Assembly (NCBI GenBank): GCA_012729555.1
Contig: JAAYCX010000048.1
Coordinates: 1 to 48,805, forward strand
Direction: 5' to 3'
DNA: 48,805 nt
Source of the DNA: Acidobacteriota bacterium
GTDB taxonomy: Bacteria > Acidobacteriota > UBA6911
Shown piece after piece: positions 1 to 9,139 of the stretch. How positions within the stretch are numbered: the stretch's first letter is position 1; each line of letters starts with the position of its first letter. The notes beneath the pieces were generated by a model. It was not told the DNA's origin and did not search any database. It saw nothing but the letters and a program-made list of their open reading frames with translations. A program made the translations under genes and the position numbers.

Positions 1-101
1 AATTTCCCGTCCCTTGGGTTGCCTTCCGGTTTTTCCCTTTTTTAACCCTGTTCTCTCTAGTATATGGACGGTCGATGTACCACCCGGCCGGACAACCCGT
101 T

Positions 102-251
102 TTATTGCCGTTCTTTAGGTTCCCCCACGGTGGTACCCGGAGCTTCCTTGATTTTTCGGATAATCCGCGCCATCATCCGCGCAACATTGGGCTGAGCAAT
201 CCCCGTTTCCTCCGCAATCTCCCGCTGCTTCAATTCACCGCCGACATTCAC
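102..251 (-). CDS. Small HTH protein, possibly the 3' part of a frameshifted gene
   Basis: The frame is open from 281 down to a TAA at 102-104 and contains LKQREIAEETGIAQPNVARM, which reads as a helix-turn-helix of the sigma-region-4/LuxR kind. The only start seen is a GTG at 249-251, just in front of the helix, so a separate 49-residue protein is possible. However, the residues upstream of that GTG in the same frame (RVRKFASAVAV) also look coding and continue naturally from the overlapping 235-510 frame. A +1 shift near 265-280 would join the two into one protein of about 130 residues. The likely role is a small DNA-binding regulator on the integrated element; this is inference from the motif only. 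Confidence 0.4.
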   Translation of the reverse strand: MNVGGELKQREIAEETGIAQPNVARMMARIIRKIKEAPGTTVGEPKERQ

Positions 252-510
252 GGCAACCGCAGACGCAAACTTCCGGACCCGTCAGGGCTCGGGGGTCGCT
301 CCCCACTCCTACCCCGCCGAGCATGTGAATAGTGCGGTCGCTCAAGAGCCCCATGGCGACGGCCTGATAGACTCCCGGCAGAATCCTGTTCCTGCTGCCG
401 TTGAGCAAGTGCGCCTCCCGGAGTTCGCGCATACACTCGGCGTCAAGCTCGATCTCCCACCCCGGCGTCAATACCTTGTGTCCCATAGCTTCCGCCTTTC
501 TCGGGGTCAT
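235..510 (-). CDS. Small hypothetical protein, possibly the 5' part of the HTH gene
   Basis: A 91-residue frame starting with ATG at 508-510; an internal ATG gives MGHKVLTPGWEIELD. The middle is plausible protein with mixed charge and hydrophobic spacing (ECMRELREAHLLNGSRNRIL). The end (EVCVCGCRECRR) looks like out-of-frame translation, and the neighbouring frame takes over with a clear HTH. I recognise no family. It lies divergently from the zinc-finger gene at 654, with about 143 bases between them. It may be the N-terminal half of a frameshifted regulator, or a chance frame. Confidence 0.3.
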   Translation of the reverse strand: MTPRKAEAMGHKVLTPGWEIELDAECMRELREAHLLNGSRNRILPGVYQAVAMGLLSDRTIHMLGGVGVGSDPRALTGPEVCVCGCRECRR

Positions 511-562
511 TCAGGCCGCCCCGGTTGCCTTCGGTTGCTATCTTGTTTATACGGTTTTCTTC

Positions 563-592
563 TTGACAATGCAAACGCTTTTGGTTTATTAT
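563..592 (+). promoter_or_regulatory. Sigma-70-type promoter for the zinc-finger gene
   Basis: TTGACA at 563-568 and TATTAT at 587-592 are separated by 18 bases. Transcription would start near 599, about 55 bases before the ATG at 654. The surroundings (541-625) are clearly AT-richer than the rest of the window, as expected for a promoter on an acquired element. Confidence 0.6.
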
Positions 593-653
593 CCGTTGAA
601 ACTTTTAAGGGTCGGCTTTAAGGGAAAAACGTTTAATTGAAAGGGGTGGGATC

Positions 654-1238
654 ATGGGACGAAAACGGGACGCAAGCGCAGAGATCCGGCGGGCCGCACA
701 ACGGCTGTTTATTGAGTTGGCGAACCTGAGAAGCCCGGGATGGTTCCAGGGGAAGGGCGTGATCCCCATGGCGAAGGTGGCGAAGGTCTACGGCGCGAAG
801 GGCGACAATTCCCTTGCGGGGAATCCCGTGCAGCCGGTCATCCGCGTGCTGCAATCGGCCCTTGGCCCCGGCTCCCCATCGAAGGAGGATCTACTGGCAA
901 TCGAAAAGATGTTGAATGCGCCAGTGGAGATCGGGCTCCATGATGTCAAGGGGCGCTTGTACCTGGACCCGGAGACCTCCCTCCCGCGCAGGGTGGCCGA
1001 GGCCGCCGTGGGGTACCTTAACCTGCTGGCGATCACCCCGGACGCCGAAGGGTTCGTGGGCGTCTGCCCCGCCTGCGGTGGCGTCTACTTGAAGCGCCGG
1101 ACGGACCAAGTCCATTGCACCCCCCGGTGCCGCTTCGCCGTTTGGGCGTCCGAGAAGGGGAATGAATACTTCGCCGAAAAGGCCCGGGAGAATCGGGCCG
1201 CGAAATCGAAGCAGAAAAAGGCCCGCCGAAAACTGTAG
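654..1238 (+). CDS. CGNR-like zinc-finger protein of the integrated element
   Basis: 194 residues, ATG preceded by a GGGGTGGG ribosome-binding stretch. The first 130 residues are predicted mostly helical and not recognised. Residues 138-159 carry CPAC...HCTPRC (Cys138, Cys141, Cys155, Cys159), which matches the layout of the C-terminal zinc finger of CGNR-type proteins, although the CGNR tetrapeptide itself is replaced. The tail (EKARENRAAKSKQKKARRKL) is strongly basic and could bind nucleic acid. The gene lies between its own promoter and the junction in tRNA-Lys, so it is probably cargo or a regulator of the integrated element. Function is not known; the zinc-binding assignment rests on cysteine spacing. 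Confidence 0.65.
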   Translation: MGRKRDASAEIRRAAQRLFIELANLRSPGWFQGKGVIPMAKVAKVYGAKGDNSLAGNPVQPVIRVLQSALGPGSPSKEDLLAIEKMLNAPVEIGLHDVKGRLYLDPETSLPRRVAEAAVGYLNLLAITPDAEGFVGVCPACGGVYLKRRTDQVHCTPRCRFAVWASEKGNEYFAEKARENRAAKSKQKKARRKL

Positions 1239-1300
1239 TGAAAATCGTAGTGAAATAGGGTTAGGAAGTAGCCTAAAATAGCCGAAAGCAGCCTAAAATA
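1235..1300 (+). repeat. Two pairs of short direct repeats next to the element junction
   Basis: GTAGTGAAA occurs at 1235 and 1247 (12-base period). AGCCTAAAATA occurs at 1270-1280 and 1290-1300 (20-base period). Spaced short repeats close to an attachment core are what arm-type integrase or excisionase sites look like, but no integrase is present in the window to support this. Confidence 0.5.
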
Positions 1301-1323
1301 AAGGAAGGCCCATAAACACGAAA

Positions 1324-1342
1324 ACCCGCATGGATAGCGGGT
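1324..1342. terminator. Hairpin, possible terminator on either strand
   Basis: ACCCGC (1324-1329) and GCGGGT (1337-1342) form a 6-bp stem with a 7-base loop. Read on the minus strand the stem is followed by TTTCGTGTTT; read on the plus strand, by ATCGTTGTGTTTT. It may end transcription from the zinc-finger gene, or insulate the element from the chromosome. Confidence 0.4.
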
Positions 1343-1383
1343 ATCGTTGTGTTTTGAGGGGTTTACGAAATAGCGTCCGGGGA

Positions 1384-1423
1384 GCTTAAAAGGCAGATGC
1401 TCTGCCGACTGAGCTAACGGCCC
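1384..1423 (-). tRNA. 5' half of tRNA-Lys(TTT), broken in the anticodon arm
   Basis: On the minus strand from 1423 the sequence reads as acceptor strand GGGCCGT, D-arm GCTC...GAGC, anticodon stem TCTGC and loop CTTTTAA with anticodon TTT. It then keeps only GC of the 3' anticodon stem. After that the sequence departs completely: no variable region, T-arm, 3' acceptor strand or CCA follows, and I found no 3' half anywhere in 1-1383. This is the state expected where an integrative element has recombined into a tRNA gene. The intact gene, if any, must lie outside the window. Confidence 0.75.
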
Positions 1424-1524
1424 CCGTGTCGGGTTGCGTGCGGCGTCGGGTGCGGCGCGGCCGGCGTCGCCGCAACGGGGGGAAGAGTAGCACGCACCCG
1501 CGCCCGATTCAAAGGGTGATTTGA

Positions 1525-2283
1525 TTATTTCGGCGCGGGCGCGGGCTTCTGCCGCGTCAGGCTGACACGGCCGTAGGTCGAGCGCATGGAGACGATCTGT
1601 CTTCCCGACCCGAGCTTCAGTTTCGCCAGTTTGCCCGGGCCGTAACGCATGTCCTTGACCTCGACGGGAAAATCGGTCTGGATCCCCCCGCTGTGGCTGG
1701 ACATGTCGATCGTCGCGTCGACGTCGGCCGGCGCCTCCACCGCGATGTTGCCGCTGATGGAGGTATACAGGACGTTGTTGGTTTCCCGCGTCCGCTCGAG
1801 TTCCCCGCTCACGCTCCCGCTCACCGACGAGGCCATCGCGAACCCCCGGACCTTCTTCATCGAGACGTCGCCGCTGTTGCTCCTGGCCACGATGCGGCCC
1901 CTGGCGCCGTCCATCTCCACCCTGCCGCTGAAGGACCAGACGTTCAGGTGATAGTCGATCCCGCGCGGGACGCGGACATCGAAATCGACGCTGGCGTTCC
2001 CCTTCCCGAACTGGAGGTAGCGGGGAAAAATCTCGACACGCCCGGGGGTGCTGTTGTCCTGGATCCGGAGGAATTCGCGGTCGGGGCCGTTGATGGTCGC
2101 CGCCACGTGGACCTCCTTCCCCTCGCAGGCCGAGACCTTGATGGTCCCCGAAGTGTTGCTGATGAAGATCTGACCGAACGGGGGGATGGAGTGGCTCTTG
2201 TCGTAGTCCCGGGCCGCCTGCTGGGAAGGGGCGGGGGAAACTCCCGTGAGCATTGCCAGCGCCAAAAGGATGTCGAGCCGCAT
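1525..2283 (-). CDS. Secreted DUF4097-type beta-strand repeat protein
   Basis: 252 residues from the ATG at 2283; a TTG two codons upstream also fits the frame. An N-terminal signal peptide (MRLDILLALAMLTGVSPAPSQ) is followed by repeated short strands with S-G-x-V/I patterns (SNTSGTIKV, SFSGRVEMDG, SNSGDVSMKKV, SVSGSVSGE, SISGNIAVEAP, STYGRVSL). This is the right-handed beta architecture of DUF4097 (putative adhesin) proteins, with no catalytic site. Expected location is periplasm or cell surface. It is followed by the junction region and preceded by purA on the same strand, with 93 bases between. The biochemical role of the family is unknown. Confidence 0.75.
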   Translation of the reverse strand: MRLDILLALAMLTGVSPAPSQQAARDYDKSHSIPPFGQIFISNTSGTIKVSACEGKEVHVAATINGPDREFLRIQDNSTPGRVEIFPRYLQFGKGNASVDFDVRVPRGIDYHLNVWSFSGRVEMDGARGRIVARSNSGDVSMKKVRGFAMASSVSGSVSGELERTRETNNVLYTSISGNIAVEAPADVDATIDMSSHSGGIQTDFPVEVKDMRYGPGKLAKLKLGSGRQIVSMRSTYGRVSLTRQKPAPAPK

Positions 2284-2376
2284 AGTCAAGGTCCCCCGTA
2301 TGGAATTAGATACCCTATCCCGGCCGATTTATCAAAGGATTCCCGGCAGGGGGCGGGGCTTTCGGGGTCCAGTGCG

Positions 2377-3813
<1,437 letters not shown>

Positions 3814-3834
3814 TTACGGGGAGGGCGGCGCTCC

Positions 3835-4167
3835 CTACCCGTTGAGATGGTTGTCGATCATTTTGGAGATGGCGCCCTGGGTGGTGTTCCCCACGATCTG
3901 TTCCTTGACCATGCCGTCCTTGAACAGCAGCAGGGTGGGAATCCCCTTGATATTGTATTTGCCTGAGGTCAGGGTGTTTTCATCGACATTCAACTTCAGT
4001 ACCTTCGCGCGACCCTCGTATTTTTCGGCGATGGAGTCGACCACGGGGGCCAGCATCCGGCAGGGGGCGCACCAGGCCGCCCAGAAATCCACCAGCACCG
4101 GCACAGGAGAATTCAGGACCTCGGATTCAAAATTCTGATCCCCGACTTCGCCAACTTTTTCGCTCAT
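3835..4167 (-). CDS. trxA: Thioredoxin
   Basis: 110 residues, a single thioredoxin fold. The active site is FWAAWCAPCR (Cys33, Cys36), with Ala in place of the usual Gly of WCGPC, a common variant. The buried Asp27 and the cis-proline loop GIPTLLLF near 77 are present. It has no signal peptide, so it is a cytoplasmic disulfide reductant for enzymes such as ribonucleotide reductase. The ATG at 4167 is preceded by AGGAGA at good spacing. It is divergent from rsmA and could be cotranscribed with purA. Confidence 0.95.
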   Translation of the reverse strand: MSEKVGEVGDQNFESEVLNSPVPVLVDFWAAWCAPCRMLAPVVDSIAEKYEGRAKVLKLNVDENTLTSGKYNIKGIPTLLLFKDGMVKEQIVGNTTQGAISKMIDNHLNG

Positions 4168-4189
4168 CTCGAAATTCTCCTAACAAAAT

Positions 4190-4218
4190 TTGAAGGTGAC
4201 GCTCCACCCCGCTAAAAT
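4190..4218 (+). promoter_or_regulatory. Promoter of rsmA
   Basis: TTGAAG (4190-4195), a 17-base spacer and TAAAAT (4213-4218). The expected start point near 4225 leaves only about 5 bases before the ATG at 4230, and no Shine-Dalgarno sequence is visible, so the transcript may be effectively leaderless. Confidence 0.55.
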
Positions 4219-4229
4219 AGAAGCTCATT

Positions 4230-5090
4230 ATGGAAGCGTACACACGCCTTGTCAAGCCCAATGCTCCCGAGGCCAAGAAACGATTTGGCCAGCATTTTCT
4301 ACGAGATACGGGGGTTCTGGACCGCATTGTCCGCTGGATCGCACCCGCCCCCGGGGACCTGTTTCTCGAAATCGGCGCGGGCACCGGAGCGCTCTCCCGC
4401 CTGCTGGCCGGATACGCGGAGCGACTCTGGGCCGTGGAACTGGACCGGGACTGCCTCCCGCTGCTCGAGGACGCGCTGGCACCCTTCCCGGGTGCCTCCG
4501 TGATCGGGGCCGATATCCTGAAGTTCGATTTCGGCCTCCTCCCCGCGCCCGGTCCCGGACAGAGACTGCGGGTGGCCGGCAATCTTCCCTACAATATCGC
4601 CACCGCCACGATCGGGAGGCTCTTCGACGCCCGCCTCGAGGCGGCGGACATGTTTTTCATGCTGCAGCTCGAGGTGGCCCAGCGGATCGCCGCCCCGCCG
4701 GGCTCCAGGCTCTACGGGTACCTGTCCGTGCGCTGCCAGTACCAGGCCGAGGTGCGCATGGGCTTCCGGGTTTCCCCCTCCTGCTTCGTCCCGCGCCCCG
4801 CGGTGTCCTCGGCCATGATCGCCCTGACCCCCCGCGCCGGGCGCCGCGGGCCAGGCTGGGAGGCCCATTTCGACCTCCTCTGCAAGGGGGCCTTCGCCCA
4901 TCGCCGCAAGACCCTCGGCAATTCCCTCTCGCTCCACCCGGAGCTGGGAAAAATCGCCCCGGCGCTGCTGGAAGCGGCCGGGATCGACGGCAGGCGCCGG
5001 GCCGAAGACCTTTCGGTGGAGGAGTACGTGCGGCTGGCCTCGGCGTTCCATGATCATTTCGTGCCTTACGCCGCCGATCCGGGTGTTTAA
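4230..5090 (+). CDS. rsmA: 16S rRNA dimethyladenosine transferase
   Basis: 286 residues. Dimethylates the two adjacent adenines in the 3'-terminal helix of 16S rRNA (positions 1518/1519 in E. coli) late in 30S assembly. Visible motifs are the N-terminal KKRFGQHFL, SAM-binding EIGAGTGALS near 49, acidic residues in WAVELDRD and IGADILKFD, and the catalytic NLPYNIAT near 118. The C-terminal helical domain (CKGAFAHRRKTLGNSL) is present. It is divergent from trxA and lies upstream of the RNase J gene, so two RNA-maturation genes adjoin. Confidence 0.96.
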   Translation: MEAYTRLVKPNAPEAKKRFGQHFLRDTGVLDRIVRWIAPAPGDLFLEIGAGTGALSRLLAGYAERLWAVELDRDCLPLLEDALAPFPGASVIGADILKFDFGLLPAPGPGQRLRVAGNLPYNIATATIGRLFDARLEAADMFFMLQLEVAQRIAAPPGSRLYGYLSVRCQYQAEVRMGFRVSPSCFVPRPAVSSAMIALTPRAGRRGPGWEAHFDLLCKGAFAHRRKTLGNSLSLHPELGKIAPALLEAAGIDGRRRAEDLSVEEYVRLASAFHDHFVPYAADPGV

Positions 5091-5114
5091 CAAAAGGCAC
5101 GTCTGGGCTATACT
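5087..5114 (+). promoter_or_regulatory. Promoter of the RNase J gene
   Basis: TTAACA (5087-5092), a 16-base spacer and TATACT (5109-5114). Start point near 5121, just upstream of the GTG at 5138. The -35 element overlaps the stop codon of rsmA, so the RNase J gene can be transcribed separately. Confidence 0.55.
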
Positions 5115-5137
5115 GCGCCCTTACCTGGAAAGACATC

Positions 5138-6799
5138 GTGAGCGAAGACAAAATGGAACTCGTTCCCCTGGGCGGCCTGGGGGAATTCGGGATGAACATG
5201 ATGGCGGTCCGCTACGGGGAGGATATCCTGGTCGTGGACGCCGGCCTCATGTTCCCGCGTGAAGACCTGCTGGGCGTCGACCGGGTGATCCCCGATTTCG
5301 CCTACCTGTTCGAGCACCGCGACCGGGTGCGCGGGATCGTGCTGACCCACGGTCACGAGGACCACATCGGGGCCCTCCCCTACCTGCTCGAAGACTTTTC
5401 GATCCCGGTGTACGGAACCCGGCTGACCCTGGGCCTCCTGCGCGGCCGGCTCAGGGAGAGCGGCCTTCTCGAACACAGCGATCTCAGGCCCGTCCGGGCG
5501 CGCGACCTCCTGGATTTCGGGCGGATCCGGGTCGAAATCCTCGCCATGACCCACAGCCTCGCCGACAGCATCGGGCTGGCGATCACCACCCCGGCGGGCA
5601 CCGTCATCCACACGGGCGATTTCAAGCTCGATTCCGCCCCCCTCAACCGCTCCGTCACCGACTACGCCCGCATCGCGCAGCTCGGGGAGGAGGGGGTGCT
5701 GGCCCTGCTCAGCGACAGCACCAACAGCGAGCGGCGCGGTTTCACCCCCCCGGAAATCAACGTCCGGAGCGGCCTGGAAGGGATCTTCCACCTCTGCCGG
5801 CGCAAGATCGTCGTCGCCTGCTTCGCTTCGAGCATCCACCGGATCCAGATCGTCCTGGACCTTGCCCGGGCCTTCGGCCGCCGGGTCGCGGTGCTCGGCC
5901 GCAGCATGAAGGACAACATCCGGATCGCCTCGGAGCTGGGTTATCTCACCGTCCCCCCGGACCTCCTGCTGGAACCGGGCGCGGCGAAGACGATCCCGGA
6001 CGAGGAGCTGCTCGTGCTCTGCACGGGGAGCCAGGGGGAGCCCCTGGCCGCGCTGACCCGCCTCGCCTTCGACAAGCAGAAGGATATCTCCGTCACGCCG
6101 GGGGACGCCGTCATCCTCAGCGCGCGCGTGATCCCCGGGCACGAGGGAAGGATCTCCCGCCTCGTCAACCATTTCTGCCGCCGGGGAGCGCGCGTCTTCG
6201 ACGAGGGGCACTGGACGACGCACGTCTCCGGGCACGCCAGCGCCGAGGAGCTGAAAATCATGCTCAACCTCGCCCGCCCCAGGTTCTTCGTCCCCGTCCA
6301 CGGGGAATACCGGCAGCTTTTCGCCCACACCCTCCTGGCGCGTGAAACCGGGATCGACGCGGAAAACATCCTCCTGGCCGAATCGGGCGACATCATCGAG
6401 CTGACCCCCTCCGGCATCCGCGTCGCGGGCAAGGCGCCGGTCGGACGCCGCCTGATCGATTCCGGCGGCGTGGCGGAACTGGACGAGGTCGTGATCGGCG
6501 ACCGGCAGCACCTGTCGGAGGAGGGGGTGGTCCTGGCCGTCGTCGCCGTCAACAAGGGGACCGGCGCCGTCGAGAGGGTGTCCGAACTGATCAGCCGGGG
6601 CCACATCCAGGAGGCGGAGGGGGCCGCCTTCCTGGCCGAGGCCCGCCAGGCCGCCTTCCTGGCGCTCGAGGAGTGCAGCGAAGAGGAGCGCCGCGACTCC
6701 GGGGTCCTCACCGAGGTGGTGCGGGTCGCGCTGAAAAGATACTTTCGCAAACGGACGGGAACGCGGCCCATGATCGTACCCGTCATTATCGAAGTCTAA
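5138..6799 (+). CDS. rnj: Ribonuclease J
   Basis: 553 residues from the GTG at 5138; an ATG five codons on (5153) is the alternative. A metallo-beta-lactamase/beta-CASP exo- and endonuclease of mRNA turnover and rRNA maturation. The metal-binding motif HGHEDHIG is at 71-78. Other ligands lie in MTHSLADS, HTGDFKLD and the C-terminal PVHGEYRQL; beta-CASP residues are in CTGSQGEP and GHASAEEL. The C-terminal domain after about residue 440 (DEVVIGDRQHLSEEG) is present. Followed closely by ftsK, 17 bases after its stop. Confidence 0.95.
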   Translation: MSEDKMELVPLGGLGEFGMNMMAVRYGEDILVVDAGLMFPREDLLGVDRVIPDFAYLFEHRDRVRGIVLTHGHEDHIGALPYLLEDFSIPVYGTRLTLGLLRGRLRESGLLEHSDLRPVRARDLLDFGRIRVEILAMTHSLADSIGLAITTPAGTVIHTGDFKLDSAPLNRSVTDYARIAQLGEEGVLALLSDSTNSERRGFTPPEINVRSGLEGIFHLCRRKIVVACFASSIHRIQIVLDLARAFGRRVAVLGRSMKDNIRIASELGYLTVPPDLLLEPGAAKTIPDEELLVLCTGSQGEPLAALTRLAFDKQKDISVTPGDAVILSARVIPGHEGRISRLVNHFCRRGARVFDEGHWTTHVSGHASAEELKIMLNLARPRFFVPVHGEYRQLFAHTLLARETGIDAENILLAESGDIIELTPSGIRVAGKAPVGRRLIDSGGVAELDEVVIGDRQHLSEEGVVLAVVAVNKGTGAVERVSELISRGHIQEAEGAAFLAEARQAAFLALEECSEEERRDSGVLTEVVRVALKRYFRKRTGTRPMIVPVIIEV

Positions 6800-6816
6800 C
6801 CGACCAGGATCCTCCT

Positions 6817-9054
6817 ATGCCGGGTGAAACCAAGAAAAGACACGAATTCATCGGGGTGACGCTGCTGATTCTGGCGGTCCTGCTTCTCCTCTGCCTCCTG
6901 ACCCACGACCCCGGCGACGCCAGCCTGAACACCCTGACCACGGATGGCTCCATCGAAAACAAGGCCGGCCGGCTCGGAGCCCTGGTCAGCGACATCCTCT
7001 ACCAGGTTTTCGGGTTCGCCTCCTTCCTGCTCCTGGTCCCGCTCTCGGTGCTGAGCTGGAAGTTCGTTTTCGGCCGGCCGCTCGCGGAGCCCTATCTCAG
7101 GGCGCTCGGTTTCTTCCTGCTGATCTCCGGCAGCGCCGCGCTGCTCCAGCTTCTTCCCCTCCCCGAAGGGAGCCTCGATTTCCATCCGGGCGGACTGCTC
7201 GGGGTGCTGGCCCTCCGCCTGCTGCTGCCGAACCTGAACCAGACCGGCACCTTCATCGTCCTCGCCGGGGCGCTCGTTCTCGGCATTCTCGCCGCCACCC
7301 CCCTCACCCTGGCCGGGAGTTTCTCCCGTTTCGGGCTGAGAATACGCCTCCCCCGGCTCGACCTCGTCGGGCGGTGGCGGCGGTGGCGGGAGAACCGCCG
7401 GCCGGTGCGGGCCGTGGTGAACATCAAGCCCCCGGCCCAAGCGCCCGCGCTCACCCCCCGGCCGGAACCGGTAAAGGCGCCCGTCGCGAGCGCGCCGCCG
7501 CGGGTAGCCCCGCGCCCCGCCCCCGCCGGCGAAGAGCCGAAGGAGGCGCCGGCGGCGCACGCCGACCGCTCCCGGGCACGCAAATTCGCCCTCCCTCCCG
7601 TGGACCTGCTCGCCGCGGGCGAAAACCCCTTCCCGGTCGACGAGGCGGAGCTGATGGAACGCGCCCGGCTGATCGCGGCCAAATGCGCGGAGTTCGACGT
7701 CAACGGCCAGATCACGCAGATCCACCCCGGTCCCGTGGTGACGACGTTCGAGTTCAAGCCCGACGCCGGGATCAAGTATTCGCGCATCACCGGCCTGGTG
7801 GACGACCTCTGCCTGGGGATCAAGGCGGAGTCGATGCGGATCGACCGTATCCCGGGCAAGGCCACCGTGGGAATCGAGGTCCCGAACGTCCACCGCGAAA
7901 TCATCGTGCTGCGGGAACTGATCGACTCCGACGCCTTCCGCAAATCCCCCTCGAGGCTGACCCTGGCGCTCGGCAAGCTCATCAACGGGGTCCCCTACAT
8001 GGCCGACCTGGCGAAAATGCCCCACCTGCTGATCGCCGGGGCCACGGGGGCGGGAAAGAGCGTGGCCCTCAACTGCATGATCACCTCCATCCTGTACAAG
8101 GCCGCCCCCGAGGAGGTGCGCTTCATCTTCATCGACCCGAAGCGCCTGGAACTCGGCCTGTACGCCGACATCCCGCACCTGCTCACCCCCATCGTGACCG
8201 ATCCCGCCGAGGCCGCCAACGCCCTCCGGTGGGCGACCAACGAAATGGAAATCCGCTACAAGAAGCTGGCGCGCCGGGGGGTGCGCAACATCGACCAGTA
8301 CAACACCTATATCCGCTCCGCCGGAGCCCAGCTGCCCCTGCTGGATGACGCCCCCCCGGAGGGGGAGCTGGAAAAACCCCTTTCCTATATCGTGCTCGTC
8401 ATCGACGAGCTGGCCGACCTGATGATGGTCTCCGGCCGGGAGGTCGAGGAATCGATCTCCAGGCTGGCCGCCATGGCCCGCGCGGTGGGGATTCACCTCA
8501 TCCTGGCCACCCAGCGCCCCTCGGTCGACGTCATCACGGGCATCATCAAGGCCAACTTCCCCTCCCGCATCGCCTTCAAGGTCGCCTCCAAGGTCGACAG
8601 CCGCACCATCATCGACGGCAACGGGGCCGAGCAGCTCCTGGGGAACGGCGACATGCTCTTCATCCCCCCGGGAACCTCGCGCCTCACCCGCATTCACGGC
8701 GCCTACGTCAGCGAGAAGGAGGCGCAGGCCATCGTGGAGCACCTGCGCCGCCAGGGAGTCCCCTCCTACGACGATTCCATCCTGACCTACGGGCAGCAGG
8801 AACTGGACGAGGCCGGAAACCCGGTCGACGGATCGACGCAGGATCCCCTGTACACCAGCGCCGTCCGCGTGGTCGTCAGCGAGGGACGCGCCTCCACCTC
8901 GCTCCTGCAGCGAAGGCTCAGCATCGGGTACGGCCGTGCGGCCAAGCTGGTGGACATGATGTTCCACAACGGTCTGGTGGGGCCGGCCGAGGGATCCAAA
9001 CCCCGGGAAGTCCTTGTGGGACTGGATTTTCTGGACAGGCTGGAAGAACCGTAG
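6817..9054 (+). CDS. ftsK: DNA translocase FtsK
   Basis: 745 residues from the ATG at 6817. Pumps DNA through the septum and helps resolve chromosome dimers. The N-terminus has about four membrane segments (12-30, 60-82, 95-112, 145-165). A Pro/Ala-rich linker (200-250) is short. The motor domain has Walker A GATGAGKS (408-415) and Walker B in YIVLVIDELADLM, with TQRPSVDVITG. The C-terminal winged-helix gamma domain (after about 680, SEGRASTSLLQRRLSIGYGR) reads KOPS/SRS-like polarity sequences. The longer frame beginning at 6673 lies inside the RNase J gene and is not used. Confidence 0.96.
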   Translation: MPGETKKRHEFIGVTLLILAVLLLLCLLTHDPGDASLNTLTTDGSIENKAGRLGALVSDILYQVFGFASFLLLVPLSVLSWKFVFGRPLAEPYLRALGFFLLISGSAALLQLLPLPEGSLDFHPGGLLGVLALRLLLPNLNQTGTFIVLAGALVLGILAATPLTLAGSFSRFGLRIRLPRLDLVGRWRRWRENRRPVRAVVNIKPPAQAPALTPRPEPVKAPVASAPPRVAPRPAPAGEEPKEAPAAHADRSRARKFALPPVDLLAAGENPFPVDEAELMERARLIAAKCAEFDVNGQITQIHPGPVVTTFEFKPDAGIKYSRITGLVDDLCLGIKAESMRIDRIPGKATVGIEVPNVHREIIVLRELIDSDAFRKSPSRLTLALGKLINGVPYMADLAKMPHLLIAGATGAGKSVALNCMITSILYKAAPEEVRFIFIDPKRLELGLYADIPHLLTPIVTDPAEAANALRWATNEMEIRYKKLARRGVRNIDQYNTYIRSAGAQLPLLDDAPPEGELEKPLSYIVLVIDELADLMMVSGREVEESISRLAAMARAVGIHLILATQRPSVDVITGIIKANFPSRIAFKVASKVDSRTIIDGNGAEQLLGNGDMLFIPPGTSRLTRIHGAYVSEKEAQAIVEHLRRQGVPSYDDSILTYGQQELDEAGNPVDGSTQDPLYTSAVRVVVSEGRASTSLLQRRLSIGYGRAAKLVDMMFHNGLVGPAEGSKPREVLVGLDFLDRLEEP

Positions 9055-9065
9055 GCCCCCCGCCC

Positions 9066-9109
9066 CTTCTTGACTTGACCCGGCCTTCTGCTACACTGGA
9101 GTCAAGAAG
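9066..9109 (+). promoter_or_regulatory. Promoter within a 10-bp inverted repeat, upstream of the VWA pair
   Basis: TTGACT (9070-9075), a 16-base spacer and TACACT (9092-9097) form a good sigma-70-type promoter. CTTCTTGACT (9066-9075) and AGTCAAGAAG (9100-9109) are perfect inverted copies: the left arm contains the -35 element and the right arm covers the expected transcription start. This layout suits an operator, or a hairpin at the 5' end of the mRNA. Confidence 0.55.
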
Positions 9110-9139
9110 CGCCCGCCGCACGGCGCATTGAGGCTGGCC

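Noticed and set aside
1384-1423. tRNA-Lys interrupted by a group I intron
   Set aside because: No 3' half with T-arm or acceptor strand appears anywhere in the 1383 bases on the other side, and the adjoining DNA carries protein-coding genes.
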